From the NCBI RefSeq assembly GCF_900090225.1, contig NZ_FMHY01000002.1:62001-126000 (forward strand): a DNA stretch of 64,000 nt. Direction: 5' to 3'. Source of the stretch: Micromonospora eburnea. Its GTDB lineage: Bacteria; Actinomycetota; Actinomycetes; Mycobacteriales; Micromonosporaceae. Shown here in pieces: positions 7,099 to 15,065 of this stretch (the stretch's first letter is position 1; every line of letters begins with the position of its first letter). Position numbers and translations under genes: made by a program. Below the pieces are notes generated by a model, which was not told where the DNA came from, searched no databases, and worked only from the letters and a program-made list of their open reading frames with translations.

Positions 7099-9615
7099 TC
7101 ACAGCCGGGGGTCGACCGGCTCGGACTCGCAGGCCAGGATCGCGAAAACCAGCTCGTGCCGTCGCCAGAGCGGGGCGTCCTCGGCAAGCGCGTCCAGGGC
7201 GGCCAGGCCGAGGCCGTGCTCGCTCAGGGCCAGCCCGCGCTTGCGGCCCAGTGAGCGCTTACGCAGCGCGGCGAGCTGCCCCGGTTCGGTGTACCCGGGA
7301 CCGTAGATGATCCGCAGGTACTCCCGGCCCCGGCACTTGATACCCGGCTGGAGCAGCGACCCCTTCGGTGACCGGGCGGCGAGCCCGGCGTACGGCTTGA
7401 CCACCATGCCCTCGCCGCCGGCCGCGGTGAGCGCCAGCCACCACTCGGTCGCCGCCGCCACCGCCGCCTCGTCGGCCAGGTCGACCACCTGCCGGCGGGT
7501 CGGCGTGAAGAACTCCGGGTCCGCCGCGCACAGCCGGTCGGCCAGGCCCAGGTGCCAGCCGTGGTCCCGGTCGGCGTAGCTCACCCCGGCCCCGGCCAGC
7601 ACGGCGAACGGGGCGAGAGTCACCCCGCGTAGCCCTTCGGTCGGCCCGACGTACGACCGGTACGCCACCGAGTACGCCTCGATCTCGGCGCCCCGGTCGG
7701 CCAGCCGGTCGCGCAGCTCCCCGACCGGCAGTCCCCGGCCGGCGGCGGCCTCCAGCGTGGCGAGCGCCGCCGGCAGGGCGGCCCGGCCGGCGGCGCCCAC
7801 CCCGGCGTACTGCTCGCGGATCAGGCTGCCCGCCTTCGCCGACCAGGGCAGCAGCTCGCAGTCGAGCAGCAGCCAGTCGGTGTCCAGCTCGGCCCAGAGC
7901 CCGGCCGCGCCGATCGCGGCGCGGACCCGGGCCAGCAGCTCGTCGTCGAGCGGCGGGCCGAAGAACGGCCGGCCGGTACGCGTGTGCGCCACCCCGCCGC
8001 CGAACCGTCCTGGCTCCCGCTCCACCAGCACCACGGCCCGCGAGCCCATGTGTTTCTCCTCGCAGACCACCCGCTCGACACCGGCCGAGCGGTAGTCCGC
8101 GAACGCCTGCGCCGGGTGCTCCAGGAACCCGTCGACGGTCGACGTCGAGCAGGGCGCCATGGTCGGCGGCAGCCAGACCAGCCGGCCCGGGTCGACCGCG
8201 TACCGGCTCATCACCTCCAGCGCGGCGGCGGCGTTCTCGGCGGGCACGGTCAACGTCCCGTACGCGTGGCTGAGGTGCCGCCGCCCGGTGACGTCGGCCA
8301 GGTCCAGCACCGTGTCCGGGCGGGTCGGCGTGGGCGCGACCAGCGGGCGGGCCGGGGCGTACCACTCCTTCACCGCCGGGACGGAGACCAGCTCCTTCTC
8401 CGGGTAGCGCAGCGCGGTGAGCCGGCCGCCGAAGACGCAGCCGGTGTCGACACAGATGGTGTTGTTCACCCACTCCGGCTCGGGGGTGGGGGTGTGCCCG
8501 TACACGACCATGGCCGAGCCCCGGTAGTCGCGGGCCCACGGGTAACGCACCGGCAGGCCGTACTCGTCGGTCTCGCCGGTGGTCTCCCCGTAGAGCGCGA
8601 AGGCGCGGACCCGGCCGGACGCCCGGCCCTGGTACGCCTCCTTGAGGCCGGCGTGCGCGACCACCAGCCGGCCGCCGTCCAGCACGTAGTGGCTGACCAG
8701 GCCGTCGACGAAGGTCGCCACGTCCGCGACGAACTCCGCCGGCTCCGACTCAAGCTGGGCCATCGTCTCGGCCAGGCCGTGGGTGAGCCGCACGTCCCGG
8801 CCGCGCAGCTTGCGCAGCAGCTTCTGCTCGTGGTTGCCGGGCACGCAGATCGCGTGGCCGGCCGCCACCATGCCCATCACCAGGCGGAGCACGCCGGGGG
8901 AGTCCGGGCCGCGGTCCACCAGGTCACCCACGAAGACCGGGGTACGCCCGGCGGGGTGCACCGCGTCCACCGGGCGGCCCGCGTCGTCGTGGCGCAGCGC
9001 GTAGCCCAGCCGGAGTAGCAGCGCCTCCAGCTCCTCCCGGCAGCCGTGCACGTCGCCGACGATGTCGAACGGCCCGGTCAGCTCGCGCCGGTCGTTGAAG
9101 AGCTTCTCGTAGCGGATCTCGGCGGCGTCGATCTCGTCGACCCCGCGCAGCACGTGCACCTTGCGGAAGCCCTCCCGGGCCAGCCGCCCGTACGACTGCC
9201 GCAGGTCCCGCTGCATCCGGGCGAGCACCTGCCGGCCGTGCGTCCGGTCGGCCCGACCCTGCGTACGCTCCCAGGCCAGCGCCTCCGGCACGTCCAGCAC
9301 GATCGCCACCGGCAGCACGTCGTGTTCGCGGGCCACCCGTACCAGGGCGGCCCGGGCGTGCGGCTGGAGGTTGGTCGCGTCGACCACGGTGAGTCGGCCC
9401 CGGCGCAGCCGCAGCCCGGCGACGTGGTGCAGCGCGTCGAACGCGTCGCCGGAGGCGGATTGGTCGTTCTCGTCGTCCGCCACCATGCCCCGGAAGGTGT
9501 CCGAGGAGAGCACCTGAGTGGGCGCGAAGTGCCGACGGGCGAAGGTCGACTTGCCGGAGCCGGAGACGCCGACCAGCGCCACCAGGGCCAGCTCGGGAAT
9601 GTCCAGGACGGTCAT
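7099..9615 (-). CDS. pnkp: Polynucleotide kinase-phosphatase (bacterial RNA repair Pnkp)
   Basis: 838 residues from ATG 9615; the open frame continues further upstream but only as a shadow of hen1. Three modules are visible in order. Kinase: P-loop GVSGSGKST near residue 17. Metallophosphatase: GDVHG, GDLVDRGPDSPG, PGNHE and HAGL between about 185 and 320. Ligase/adenylyltransferase: the EEKHMGSR lysine motif near 525 and EGMVVKPYAG near 755. In characterised bacteria Pnkp heals cleaved tRNA ends (5' phosphorylation, 3' phosphate removal) and ligates them with Hen1. Its start overlaps the hen1 stop (ATGA), so they form an operon. Length fits the family. Confidence 0.95.
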   Translation of the reverse strand: MTVLDIPELALVALVGVSGSGKSTFARRHFAPTQVLSSDTFRGMVADDENDQSASGDAFDALHHVAGLRLRRGRLTVVDATNLQPHARAALVRVAREHDVLPVAIVLDVPEALAWERTQGRADRTHGRQVLARMQRDLRQSYGRLAREGFRKVHVLRGVDEIDAAEIRYEKLFNDRRELTGPFDIVGDVHGCREELEALLLRLGYALRHDDAGRPVDAVHPAGRTPVFVGDLVDRGPDSPGVLRLVMGMVAAGHAICVPGNHEQKLLRKLRGRDVRLTHGLAETMAQLESEPAEFVADVATFVDGLVSHYVLDGGRLVVAHAGLKEAYQGRASGRVRAFALYGETTGETDEYGLPVRYPWARDYRGSAMVVYGHTPTPEPEWVNNTICVDTGCVFGGRLTALRYPEKELVSVPAVKEWYAPARPLVAPTPTRPDTVLDLADVTGRRHLSHAYGTLTVPAENAAAALEVMSRYAVDPGRLVWLPPTMAPCSTSTVDGFLEHPAQAFADYRSAGVERVVCEEKHMGSRAVVLVEREPGRFGGGVAHTRTGRPFFGPPLDDELLARVRAAIGAAGLWAELDTDWLLLDCELLPWSAKAGSLIREQYAGVGAAGRAALPAALATLEAAAGRGLPVGELRDRLADRGAEIEAYSVAYRSYVGPTEGLRGVTLAPFAVLAGAGVSYADRDHGWHLGLADRLCAADPEFFTPTRRQVVDLADEAAVAAATEWWLALTAAGGEGMVVKPYAGLAARSPKGSLLQPGIKCRGREYLRIIYGPGYTEPGQLAALRKRSLGRKRGLALSEHGLGLAALDALAEDAPLWRRHELVFAILACESEPVDPRL

Positions 9616-11066
9616 GCGCTGATCTCCTCCTTCCGGGCCGAATCTTCCGTTCTGGTGAACACCGCGAGCTGTGTGGGGCTGCCCACCTCGGGATCGTCGT
9701 CGCCGACCCCGGCAAGGGTGGCGGTGTAGCCGTGGGCCGCCGCCACCCGGTCGACCCAGGCGGGGAACTCGGCCCGGGTCCATTCGAACCGGTGGTCGGC
9801 GTGCCGGAACCGGCCCGTGCCCAGCCCCTCGTACCGGACGTTGTACTCGGCGTTCGGGGTGGTCACCACGACCGTTCCCGGCCGGGCATGCCCGAAGACC
9901 GCGTCCTCCAGCGCCGGCAGGCGCGGCGGGTCGACGTGCTCGATCACCTCCATCAGCACCGCCGCGTCGTATCCGCGCAGCCGGTCGTCCCGGTAGGTCA
10001 GCGCCGACTGCCACAGCTTGATCCGGTCCCGCTGCCGCTCCGGCAACCGGTCCAGCCGCAGCCGCCGAGCGGCCAGGGCGAGTGCCTGACTGGACACGTC
10101 GGTGCCGACGATCTCGGTGAACCGCCGGTCGGCGACCAGCGCGGTGAGCAGCGCCCCGCCACCACAGCCCAGGTCCAGCACCCGGGACGCCCCCGTGTCG
10201 CGCAGCGCGGCCAGCACCGCCTCCCGCCGGCGTACGGCCAGTGAGGCGCGCTTACCGTCCGTCTCCTCCGTCGAGCCCACCGGCTCCACGCTGTCGTCGA
10301 CAGGTGCCTCGTCGGCCAGCCGCAGTTCGGCCAGGCGGGCCAGCGCCTCCCCGGCGAGGGCCCGGCGGTGCGCCAGGTAGCGGCGCGTGATCAGGGACCG
10401 TTCCGGGTGGTCGGCCAGCCAGCCGGCCCCGGCCCGGAGCAGCTTGTCCACCTCGTCCGGCGCCACCCAGTAGTGCTTGGCGTCGTCCAGCACGGGCAGC
10501 AGCACGTACAGGTGGTTGAGCGCGTCGGCGACCCGCAGCGTGCCGGTGAGCGTCAGGTCGACGTAGCGGCTGTCGCCCCACTCCGGGTACGCCTCGTCGA
10601 GCGGGATCGGGGTGGCGGTCACCGCCCAGCCGAGCGGGGCGAAGACCCGTACGGCCAGCTCGGCACCGCCCCGGCAGCGCAGCACCGGCACCCGTACCGC
10701 CAGCGGGATCGGGGTGGCGGCCAACTCCGGTCGGTCGCGGGACTCGCCGCGCAGCGCCGACCGGAACACCTTGGCGAGCGCCGAGGAGAGCAGGCTGGAC
10801 GCGGCGTACGGGCGGTCGTTGACGTACTGCCCGAGGATGAAGCTGTCCGGGGTGGCCGCCTGCCTGCGGCCCCGGCCGCTGCCCAGCTTGAGCGGCTCGA
10901 TCTCGACCAGCAGTGCCGCCGTGCACCGCTGCTCGTCCGCCTCGGGGTAGAGCACGTGCGCGGTGCCCGCTGGCAGGTCGAAGCTCTGCACGCGGTCCGG
11001 GTGCTTGACGAGGAGGTGGCCGAGGTCGGTCGCGGGGCGGTGGGTCGTGGTCAGGGTCAGCAGCAC
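9612..11066 (-). CDS. hen1: 3'-terminal RNA ribose 2'-O-methyltransferase Hen1
   Basis: 484 residues. The N-terminal half (about 1-240) is the bacterial Hen1 N-domain, beginning MLLTLTTTHRPATDLGHLL, which works with Pnkp. The C-terminal half is the methyltransferase: SAM loop VLDLGCGGGAL near residue 295, then the metal-binding group EVIEHVDPPR near 365 and the HRFEWTRAEF stretch near 440. It methylates the 2'-OH at the cut site so that repaired RNA resists re-cleavage by the same ribotoxin (known for the family). First gene of a two-gene operon; pnkp follows with a 4-base overlap. Confidence 0.95.
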   Translation of the reverse strand: MLLTLTTTHRPATDLGHLLVKHPDRVQSFDLPAGTAHVLYPEADEQRCTAALLVEIEPLKLGSGRGRRQAATPDSFILGQYVNDRPYAASSLLSSALAKVFRSALRGESRDRPELAATPIPLAVRVPVLRCRGGAELAVRVFAPLGWAVTATPIPLDEAYPEWGDSRYVDLTLTGTLRVADALNHLYVLLPVLDDAKHYWVAPDEVDKLLRAGAGWLADHPERSLITRRYLAHRRALAGEALARLAELRLADEAPVDDSVEPVGSTEETDGKRASLAVRRREAVLAALRDTGASRVLDLGCGGGALLTALVADRRFTEIVGTDVSSQALALAARRLRLDRLPERQRDRIKLWQSALTYRDDRLRGYDAAVLMEVIEHVDPPRLPALEDAVFGHARPGTVVVTTPNAEYNVRYEGLGTGRFRHADHRFEWTRAEFPAWVDRVAAAHGYTATLAGVGDDDPEVGSPTQLAVFTRTEDSARKEEISA

Positions 11067-11199
11067 CCGTCGATGGTGTCAGTTGCGTCGATCATGCGTC
11101 GTCCGGTTTTCCCAGCGGGACGGCATGACGTCGCGCAACGGCGACGCCCCGCCGACCGGTGCCGGTCGGCGGGGCGTCGGGTGGTGCTGTTGTTACCGG

Positions 11200-11343
11200 T
11201 CAGGCGACGAACCGGGTCTTGCGACGGCGGGCGATCACGTAGCCGCCCACGCCCGCCGCCAGCAGCAGCGCGCCGATCCCGGCGATCAGCCCGGTGGCGG
11301 TACCGGTGATCGGCAGCGAGGTCGGCTCCGTTTTGGCCGGTGA
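11200..11343 (-). pseudogene. C-terminal remnant of an LPXTG cell-wall anchored protein
   Basis: Read on the minus strand, this stretch encodes a full sortase sorting signal: SPAKTEPTS, then LPITG, a hydrophobic helix (about 20 residues rich in A, G, L), and a positively charged RRRKTRFVA end before the stop at 11200-11202. The frame stays open upstream to a stop at 11443-11445, but no ATG, GTG or TTG occurs before the LPITG motif. It is therefore a decayed tail of a surface protein. The upstream part overlaps the leader of the divergent sigma-factor gene. Confidence 0.7.
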
Positions 11344-11478
11344 CCTCGACCCGCATAAGCCGCTCCGCTGTCCCGGTTGCCCGGTCGGTGCGCCGGACCG
11401 GATGGAAGGCTGATCGACCGGTCGTGCAATCTTCGGCTGTCCTCAGCCCGTCAACAGGGCGGGACACCGGGAGGTGCA

Positions 11479-11961
11479 GTGACGTACGAGGAGTTCGCCG
11501 ATACCCGGCTGGGCGCCCTGCTGCGGTACGCGGTCATGCTGACCGGGGATCCCCACCAGGCGCAGGACCTGGTGCAGGAGACCATGGTCAGGGTCCAGCT
11601 CAACTGGCGGCGGGTGGCCCGCAGCGACGTGCCGGAGCGGTACGTCCGCCGGATGCTCACCAACCAGTACGTCGACTGGCGGCGCGGCTCGTGGGCACGC
11701 CGGGTGCTGCTCCGTGGCGAACCGGACGAGGTGCCCGCGTCGACCGACCACGCCCAGTCCGCGGTGGACCGGGACGAGCTGTGGTCCTGGCTGTCCCGGC
11801 TGCCCCGCCGGCAGCGCGCCGCGCTGGTGCTCCGCTACTACGAGGACCTGCCGGATGCCGAGATCGCGGAGGTCCTCGGCTGCGCCGTCGGCACGGTCCG
11901 GTCCTGCATCTCCCGCGCGCTGGCCACCCTGCGAGCCGAGTACGTGGAGGTCTGCTCATGA
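11479..11961 (+). CDS. SigE-family ECF RNA polymerase sigma factor
   Basis: 160 residues from GTG 11479 (GGGAGGTG upstream). Region 2 spans about residues 10-70 (YAVMLTGDPHQAQDLVQETMVRV), and region 4 about 100-155 (LPRRQRAALVLRYYEDLPDAEIAEVLGCAVGTVRSCISRA with its helix-turn-helix). There is no visible C-terminal extension. Its TGA overlaps the ATG of an LCP-type membrane protein gene (11958-11961), which suggests the partner controls or is controlled by it. The regulon is unknown. Confidence 0.9.
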   Translation: MTYEEFADTRLGALLRYAVMLTGDPHQAQDLVQETMVRVQLNWRRVARSDVPERYVRRMLTNQYVDWRRGSWARRVLLRGEPDEVPASTDHAQSAVDRDELWSWLSRLPRRQRAALVLRYYEDLPDAEIAEVLGCAVGTVRSCISRALATLRAEYVEVCS

Positions 11962-13013
11962 TCGAGGACGACCTGCGGGCCGCCTTCGCGCGGCTGGAGG
12001 TGCTGACCCCGCCCACCGGTCCGATCCGCGCCGCCATCGAGCGGGCCGCGGGCCGCCGTCGGCGCCGACGCTTCCGGCTTCGGCTCGGTGGTACGGCGTT
12101 GGCGCTGGTCGCCGCCGCGGTGGCCGGCTTCACGGCGATCGCGCCGACGCCACCGGAGGCCACGCAGCTGCTGGGCGAACCGTCGCCGCCGTCGGCACCC
12201 ACCGGCGCGCTGAACGTGCTGTTGGTCGGCATCGACTCGACGTCGGATCGGCGCCTACCGCTGGCCGACTCGGTGCTGCTCGTGCACATTCCCGCCGATC
12301 GCAGCCGGCCGTACCTGGTCTCGCTCCCGCGTGACCTGGAGGTCGACATCCCCGGGGTGCAGCGGGACAGGCTCAACGCCGCCTTCTACTTCGGCGTCAG
12401 GTCCGGCCCTCTCGACCTGAGCCGGGGCTACGAGCTGATCCGACGGACCGTCGCCGGTCTGACCGGCGTACGCCTCGACGCCGGCGCCGTCCTGACCTAC
12501 CCGGCGCTGCGGAAGGTGACCGACGCGCTGGGCGGGGTGGAGGTCTGCCTGCCGCAGAAGATCACTTCCGTCCACACCCGCCGGGTCTTCCCGGCCGGCT
12601 GCCAGCACCTCGACGGACCCGCCTCGGTCGACCTGCTGCGGCAGCGGCTAGGGCTGCCCGACGGCGGCCTGGACCGGGAGCGCAACGCCCAGCGCTACGC
12701 CGCCGGCCTGGTCCGGCGGGCCGGAGCGCAGGACATGCTGCGCGACCCGTTGCGGCTCTCCCGCCTCGTCGCCGAGGTGGGCCCGGACCTGACCATGGCC
12801 GGCGGATCGGCGCTGGACCTGCTGCGGGTGGTTCCGGAGTTGGCCTCGGTCGAGCCGGTCGGGCTCAACCTGCCGATTGAGCCGTCGGGGGGCGTCAACG
12901 GGCGGGTGCGTGCGGATCCGAAGAACGCTCCGGCCTTTTTCGCCGCATTGCGGGAGGACCGGCTGGCCGAGTGGGCGGCGGCGAACCCGGACCAGGTCAC
13001 CCCGGTCCGCTGA
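11958..13013 (+). CDS. LytR-CpsA-Psr (LCP) family protein with anti-sigma-like N-terminus
   Basis: 351 residues. The N-terminus (about 1-50) is cytoplasmic and ends in a very basic RRRRRRFRLRLGG block before a single membrane helix (about 48-70). The LCP domain follows: NVLLVGIDS, ADSVLLVHIPADRSRPYLVSLPRDL with the conserved Asp and Arg residues, and RLNAAFYFG. LCP enzymes attach glycopolymers such as teichoic or arabinogalactan-type chains to peptidoglycan. Starting inside the sigma-factor stop codon is the arrangement expected for an anti-sigma factor; that dual role is my inference. Confidence 0.85.
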   Translation: MIEDDLRAAFARLEVLTPPTGPIRAAIERAAGRRRRRRFRLRLGGTALALVAAAVAGFTAIAPTPPEATQLLGEPSPPSAPTGALNVLLVGIDSTSDRRLPLADSVLLVHIPADRSRPYLVSLPRDLEVDIPGVQRDRLNAAFYFGVRSGPLDLSRGYELIRRTVAGLTGVRLDAGAVLTYPALRKVTDALGGVEVCLPQKITSVHTRRVFPAGCQHLDGPASVDLLRQRLGLPDGGLDRERNAQRYAAGLVRRAGAQDMLRDPLRLSRLVAEVGPDLTMAGGSALDLLRVVPELASVEPVGLNLPIEPSGGVNGRVRADPKNAPAFFAALREDRLAEWAAANPDQVTPVR

Positions 13014-13104
13014 CCGGCAGCGCTGCCCGGCGTGACCGGCCGGGCAGCGCGTACCCGGAGCGCGGCACGCCTTCGGGGCGGGTGTGCCTGCCGCCGAAAC
13101 GGCG

Positions 13105-13317
13105 TCAGCGGTAGTCGTCCTCGTCGGCGACGATTACCCGGGCCTGTTCCATCGCGTCCCAGTCGGCGACCTCCAAGCCGCGGTGCGGCTCGGTCTCCCC
13201 GTCCTCAGGGTTGATCACCGCCGCCTGCTCGACGGCGTCGGCCGGCTCCGCCTCCAGGTCCCGTTCCTCCGGAGCGAGGTGGTCGCTCGGGGCGAAGTCC
13301 TCGTCGGGCTGACCCAT
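13105..13317 (-). CDS. Small acidic protein, unknown
   Basis: 70 residues from ATG 13317, preceded on the minus strand by AGGGAGGG; a longer frame to 13398 lacks such a site. The product is strongly acidic (many Asp/Glu, closing on ADEDDYR), has no membrane segment and no motif I recognise. It is transcribed away from the holin-like gene, in the gap after the LCP gene. Codon pattern (G/C third positions) fits coding. Confidence 0.6.
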   Translation of the reverse strand: MGQPDEDFAPSDHLAPEERDLEAEPADAVEQAAVINPEDGETEPHRGLEVADWDAMEQARVIVADEDDYR

Positions 13318-13466
13318 CGTCCCTCCCTGAATCTCGGTACGGACGGTCACCACACACCGTACGGGCTGGTTCCGGTCCCCGCTCGGTGCCGGGCCCAACG
13401 GCGTGGGTCCCGGCGGAGTCGGCTGATCGCCCCTCCCGGCGAAGTGACCGGTGCCAGGATGGTGGG

Positions 13467-13850
13467 GTGGGCTTCCTGATCCGGCTGGCGATCACCGCGA
13501 TCGCGCTGTGGATCACCACCCTGATCGTGCCAGGAGTGGAGGTGACCGGCCGTAACACCACGGACACGGCGGTCACCCTGCTCGTGGTGGCGCTCATCTT
13601 CGGCGTGGTCAACGCGGTGCTCAAGCCGGTCATCAAGGTGCTCGGCTGCGTGTTCTACCTGCTCACCCTCGGTCTGTTCGCGCTCGTGGTCAACGCCCTG
13701 CTGTTCCTGCTCACCGGCTGGATCGCCCGGCAACTACAGCTGCCGTTCCAGGTGGACGGCTTCTGGGCCGCCTTTTGGGGCGCGATCGTGATGGCCGTGG
13801 TGAGCTGGCTGATCAGCATCGTGGTGCCGGACCGGCGGGAGGCCCGGTGA
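13467..13850 (+). CDS. Phage-holin-family (4-TMS) membrane protein
   Basis: 127 residues from GTG 13467. Four membrane helices (about 3-25, 33-55, 60-85, 92-120) separated by short loops; the NAVLKPVIKVLG motif after helix 2 and the GWIARQLQL stretch are typical of the PF04020-like family often labelled mycobacterial phage holin. It is a chromosomal membrane protein of unknown function, not a sign of a phage here. It stands 130 bases upstream of the aldolase gene. Confidence 0.85.
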   Translation: MGFLIRLAITAIALWITTLIVPGVEVTGRNTTDTAVTLLVVALIFGVVNAVLKPVIKVLGCVFYLLTLGLFALVVNALLFLLTGWIARQLQLPFQVDGFWAAFWGAIVMAVVSWLISIVVPDRREAR

Positions 13851-13982
13851 GAGCCGTTCCCGGGTCGGTTGTGCCCGTCGCCGCCTTCTACGGGATACTG
13901 CCGGCGGTGGACAGCGCGGTCCGGCGCACCAAGGAAGACAGCGGCCTGCACGGCCGAGAGCGGTAAGTAAGGAGCGTTCGAC

Positions 13983-15005
13983 ATGCCCATCGCTTCCCCC
14001 GAGGCTTACGCGGAGATGCTGGACCGGGCCAAGGCCGGCCGGTTCGCGTACCCCGCGATCAACGTGACCTCCTCGCAGACCCTGAACGCGGCGCTCAAGG
14101 GCTTCGCCGACGCGGAGAGCGACGGCATCATCCAGGTCTCCACCGGTGGGGCGGAGTACCTGTCCGGGCCGTCGGTCAAGGACATGGTCACCGGTGCCGT
14201 CGCGTTCGCCAAGTACGCCCACGAGGTGGCGAAGCACTACCCGGTGAACATCGCGCTGCACACCGACCACTGCCCGAAGGACAAGCTCGACAAGTTCGTC
14301 CGGCCGCTGATGGCCATCTCCCAGGAGCGGGTCAAGGGTGGCGAGGAGCCGCTGTTCCAGTCGCACATGTGGGACGGCTCCGCCGTGCCGGTGGCGGAGA
14401 ACCTGGAGATCGCCGAGCAGCTCCTCACCGAGGCCGCCAAGGGCAAGATCGTCCTTGAGATCGAGGTCGGCGTTGTCGGCGGCGAGGAGGACGGTGTCGA
14501 GAACGCCATCAACGAGAAGCTCTACACCACCGTCGAGGACGGCCTGGCCATGGTCGACGCGCTCGGCCTCGGCGAGAAGGGCCGCTACATGGCGGCGCTG
14601 ACCTTCGGCAACGTGCACGGCGTCTACAAGCCGGGCAACGTCAAGCTCCGCCCCGCGGTGTTGCACGACATCCAGGTGGCCGTCGGCGCCAAGTACGGCA
14701 AGGAGAAGCCGCTCAGCCTGGTCTTCCACGGCGGGTCCGGCTCGCTGCTGTCGGAGATCCGCGAGGCGCTGGACTACGGCGTGGTGAAGATGAACATCGA
14801 CACCGACACCCAGTACTGCTTCACCCGGCCGGTGGCGGACCACATGTTCCGCAACTACGACGGCGTGCTGAAGGTCGACGGCGAGGTCGGCAACAAGAAG
14901 ATGTACGACCCGCGCGTCTGGGGCAAGGCCGCCGAGGCCGGCATGGCCGCCCGCGTCGTCGAGGCCTGCGAGGCACTGCGCTCCACCGGCACCAAGATGA
15001 AGTGA
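13983..15005 (+). CDS. fbaA: Class II fructose-bisphosphate aldolase
   Basis: 340 residues, normal for class IIa; AAGGAGCG precedes the ATG. It splits fructose 1,6-bisphosphate into DHAP and glyceraldehyde 3-phosphate in glycolysis and gluconeogenesis. Zinc-site residues are visible: the HTDHCPKD loop near 92-99, the LEIEVGVVGGEEDG stretch near 158 and FGNVHG near 208; the phosphate-binding FHGGSGS is near 248 and NIDTDTQ near 270. It stands alone, followed by a strong hairpin terminator. Confidence 0.96.
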   Translation: MPIASPEAYAEMLDRAKAGRFAYPAINVTSSQTLNAALKGFADAESDGIIQVSTGGAEYLSGPSVKDMVTGAVAFAKYAHEVAKHYPVNIALHTDHCPKDKLDKFVRPLMAISQERVKGGEEPLFQSHMWDGSAVPVAENLEIAEQLLTEAAKGKIVLEIEVGVVGGEEDGVENAINEKLYTTVEDGLAMVDALGLGEKGRYMAALTFGNVHGVYKPGNVKLRPAVLHDIQVAVGAKYGKEKPLSLVFHGGSGSLLSEIREALDYGVVKMNIDTDTQYCFTRPVADHMFRNYDGVLKVDGEVGNKKMYDPRVWGKAAEAGMAARVVEACEALRSTGTKMK

Positions 15006-15009
15006 CGCT

Positions 15010-15065
15010 GTGAAAGGAGGGGCCCCCTATTAACGCCAGGCGTTAACAGGGGGCCCCTCCTTTCA
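15010..15065. terminator. Long GGGGCCCC-type hairpin after aldolase gene
   Basis: A near-perfect inverted repeat of about 22-25 bp per arm begins TGAAAGGAGGGGCCCCC, has TTAACGCC/GGCGTTAA at its tip and ends GGGGGCCCCTCCTTTCA. It lies between the converging aldolase and LOG-family genes and ends on a T-rich run, so it should terminate both. A decayed relative occurs at 29000-29050, so this is a dispersed repeat family used as terminators. Confidence 0.85.

Noticed and set aside
6162..7310. 382-codon plus-strand frame opposite the DedA gene
   Set aside because: It includes the terminator hairpin and is antisense to a well-supported membrane protein; composition is Arg/Asp/Gln-rich shadow.
13467..13850. 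Phage holin as a sign of a second prophage
   Set aside because: The family is a chromosomal four-helix membrane family that merely carries the name holin, and no other phage gene is near.
13847..13966. 39-codon frame between holin-family gene and fbaA (GTGA overlap)
   Set aside because: No motif, no family and no ribosome site beyond the chance overlap; the stretch is better explained as the fbaA leader.
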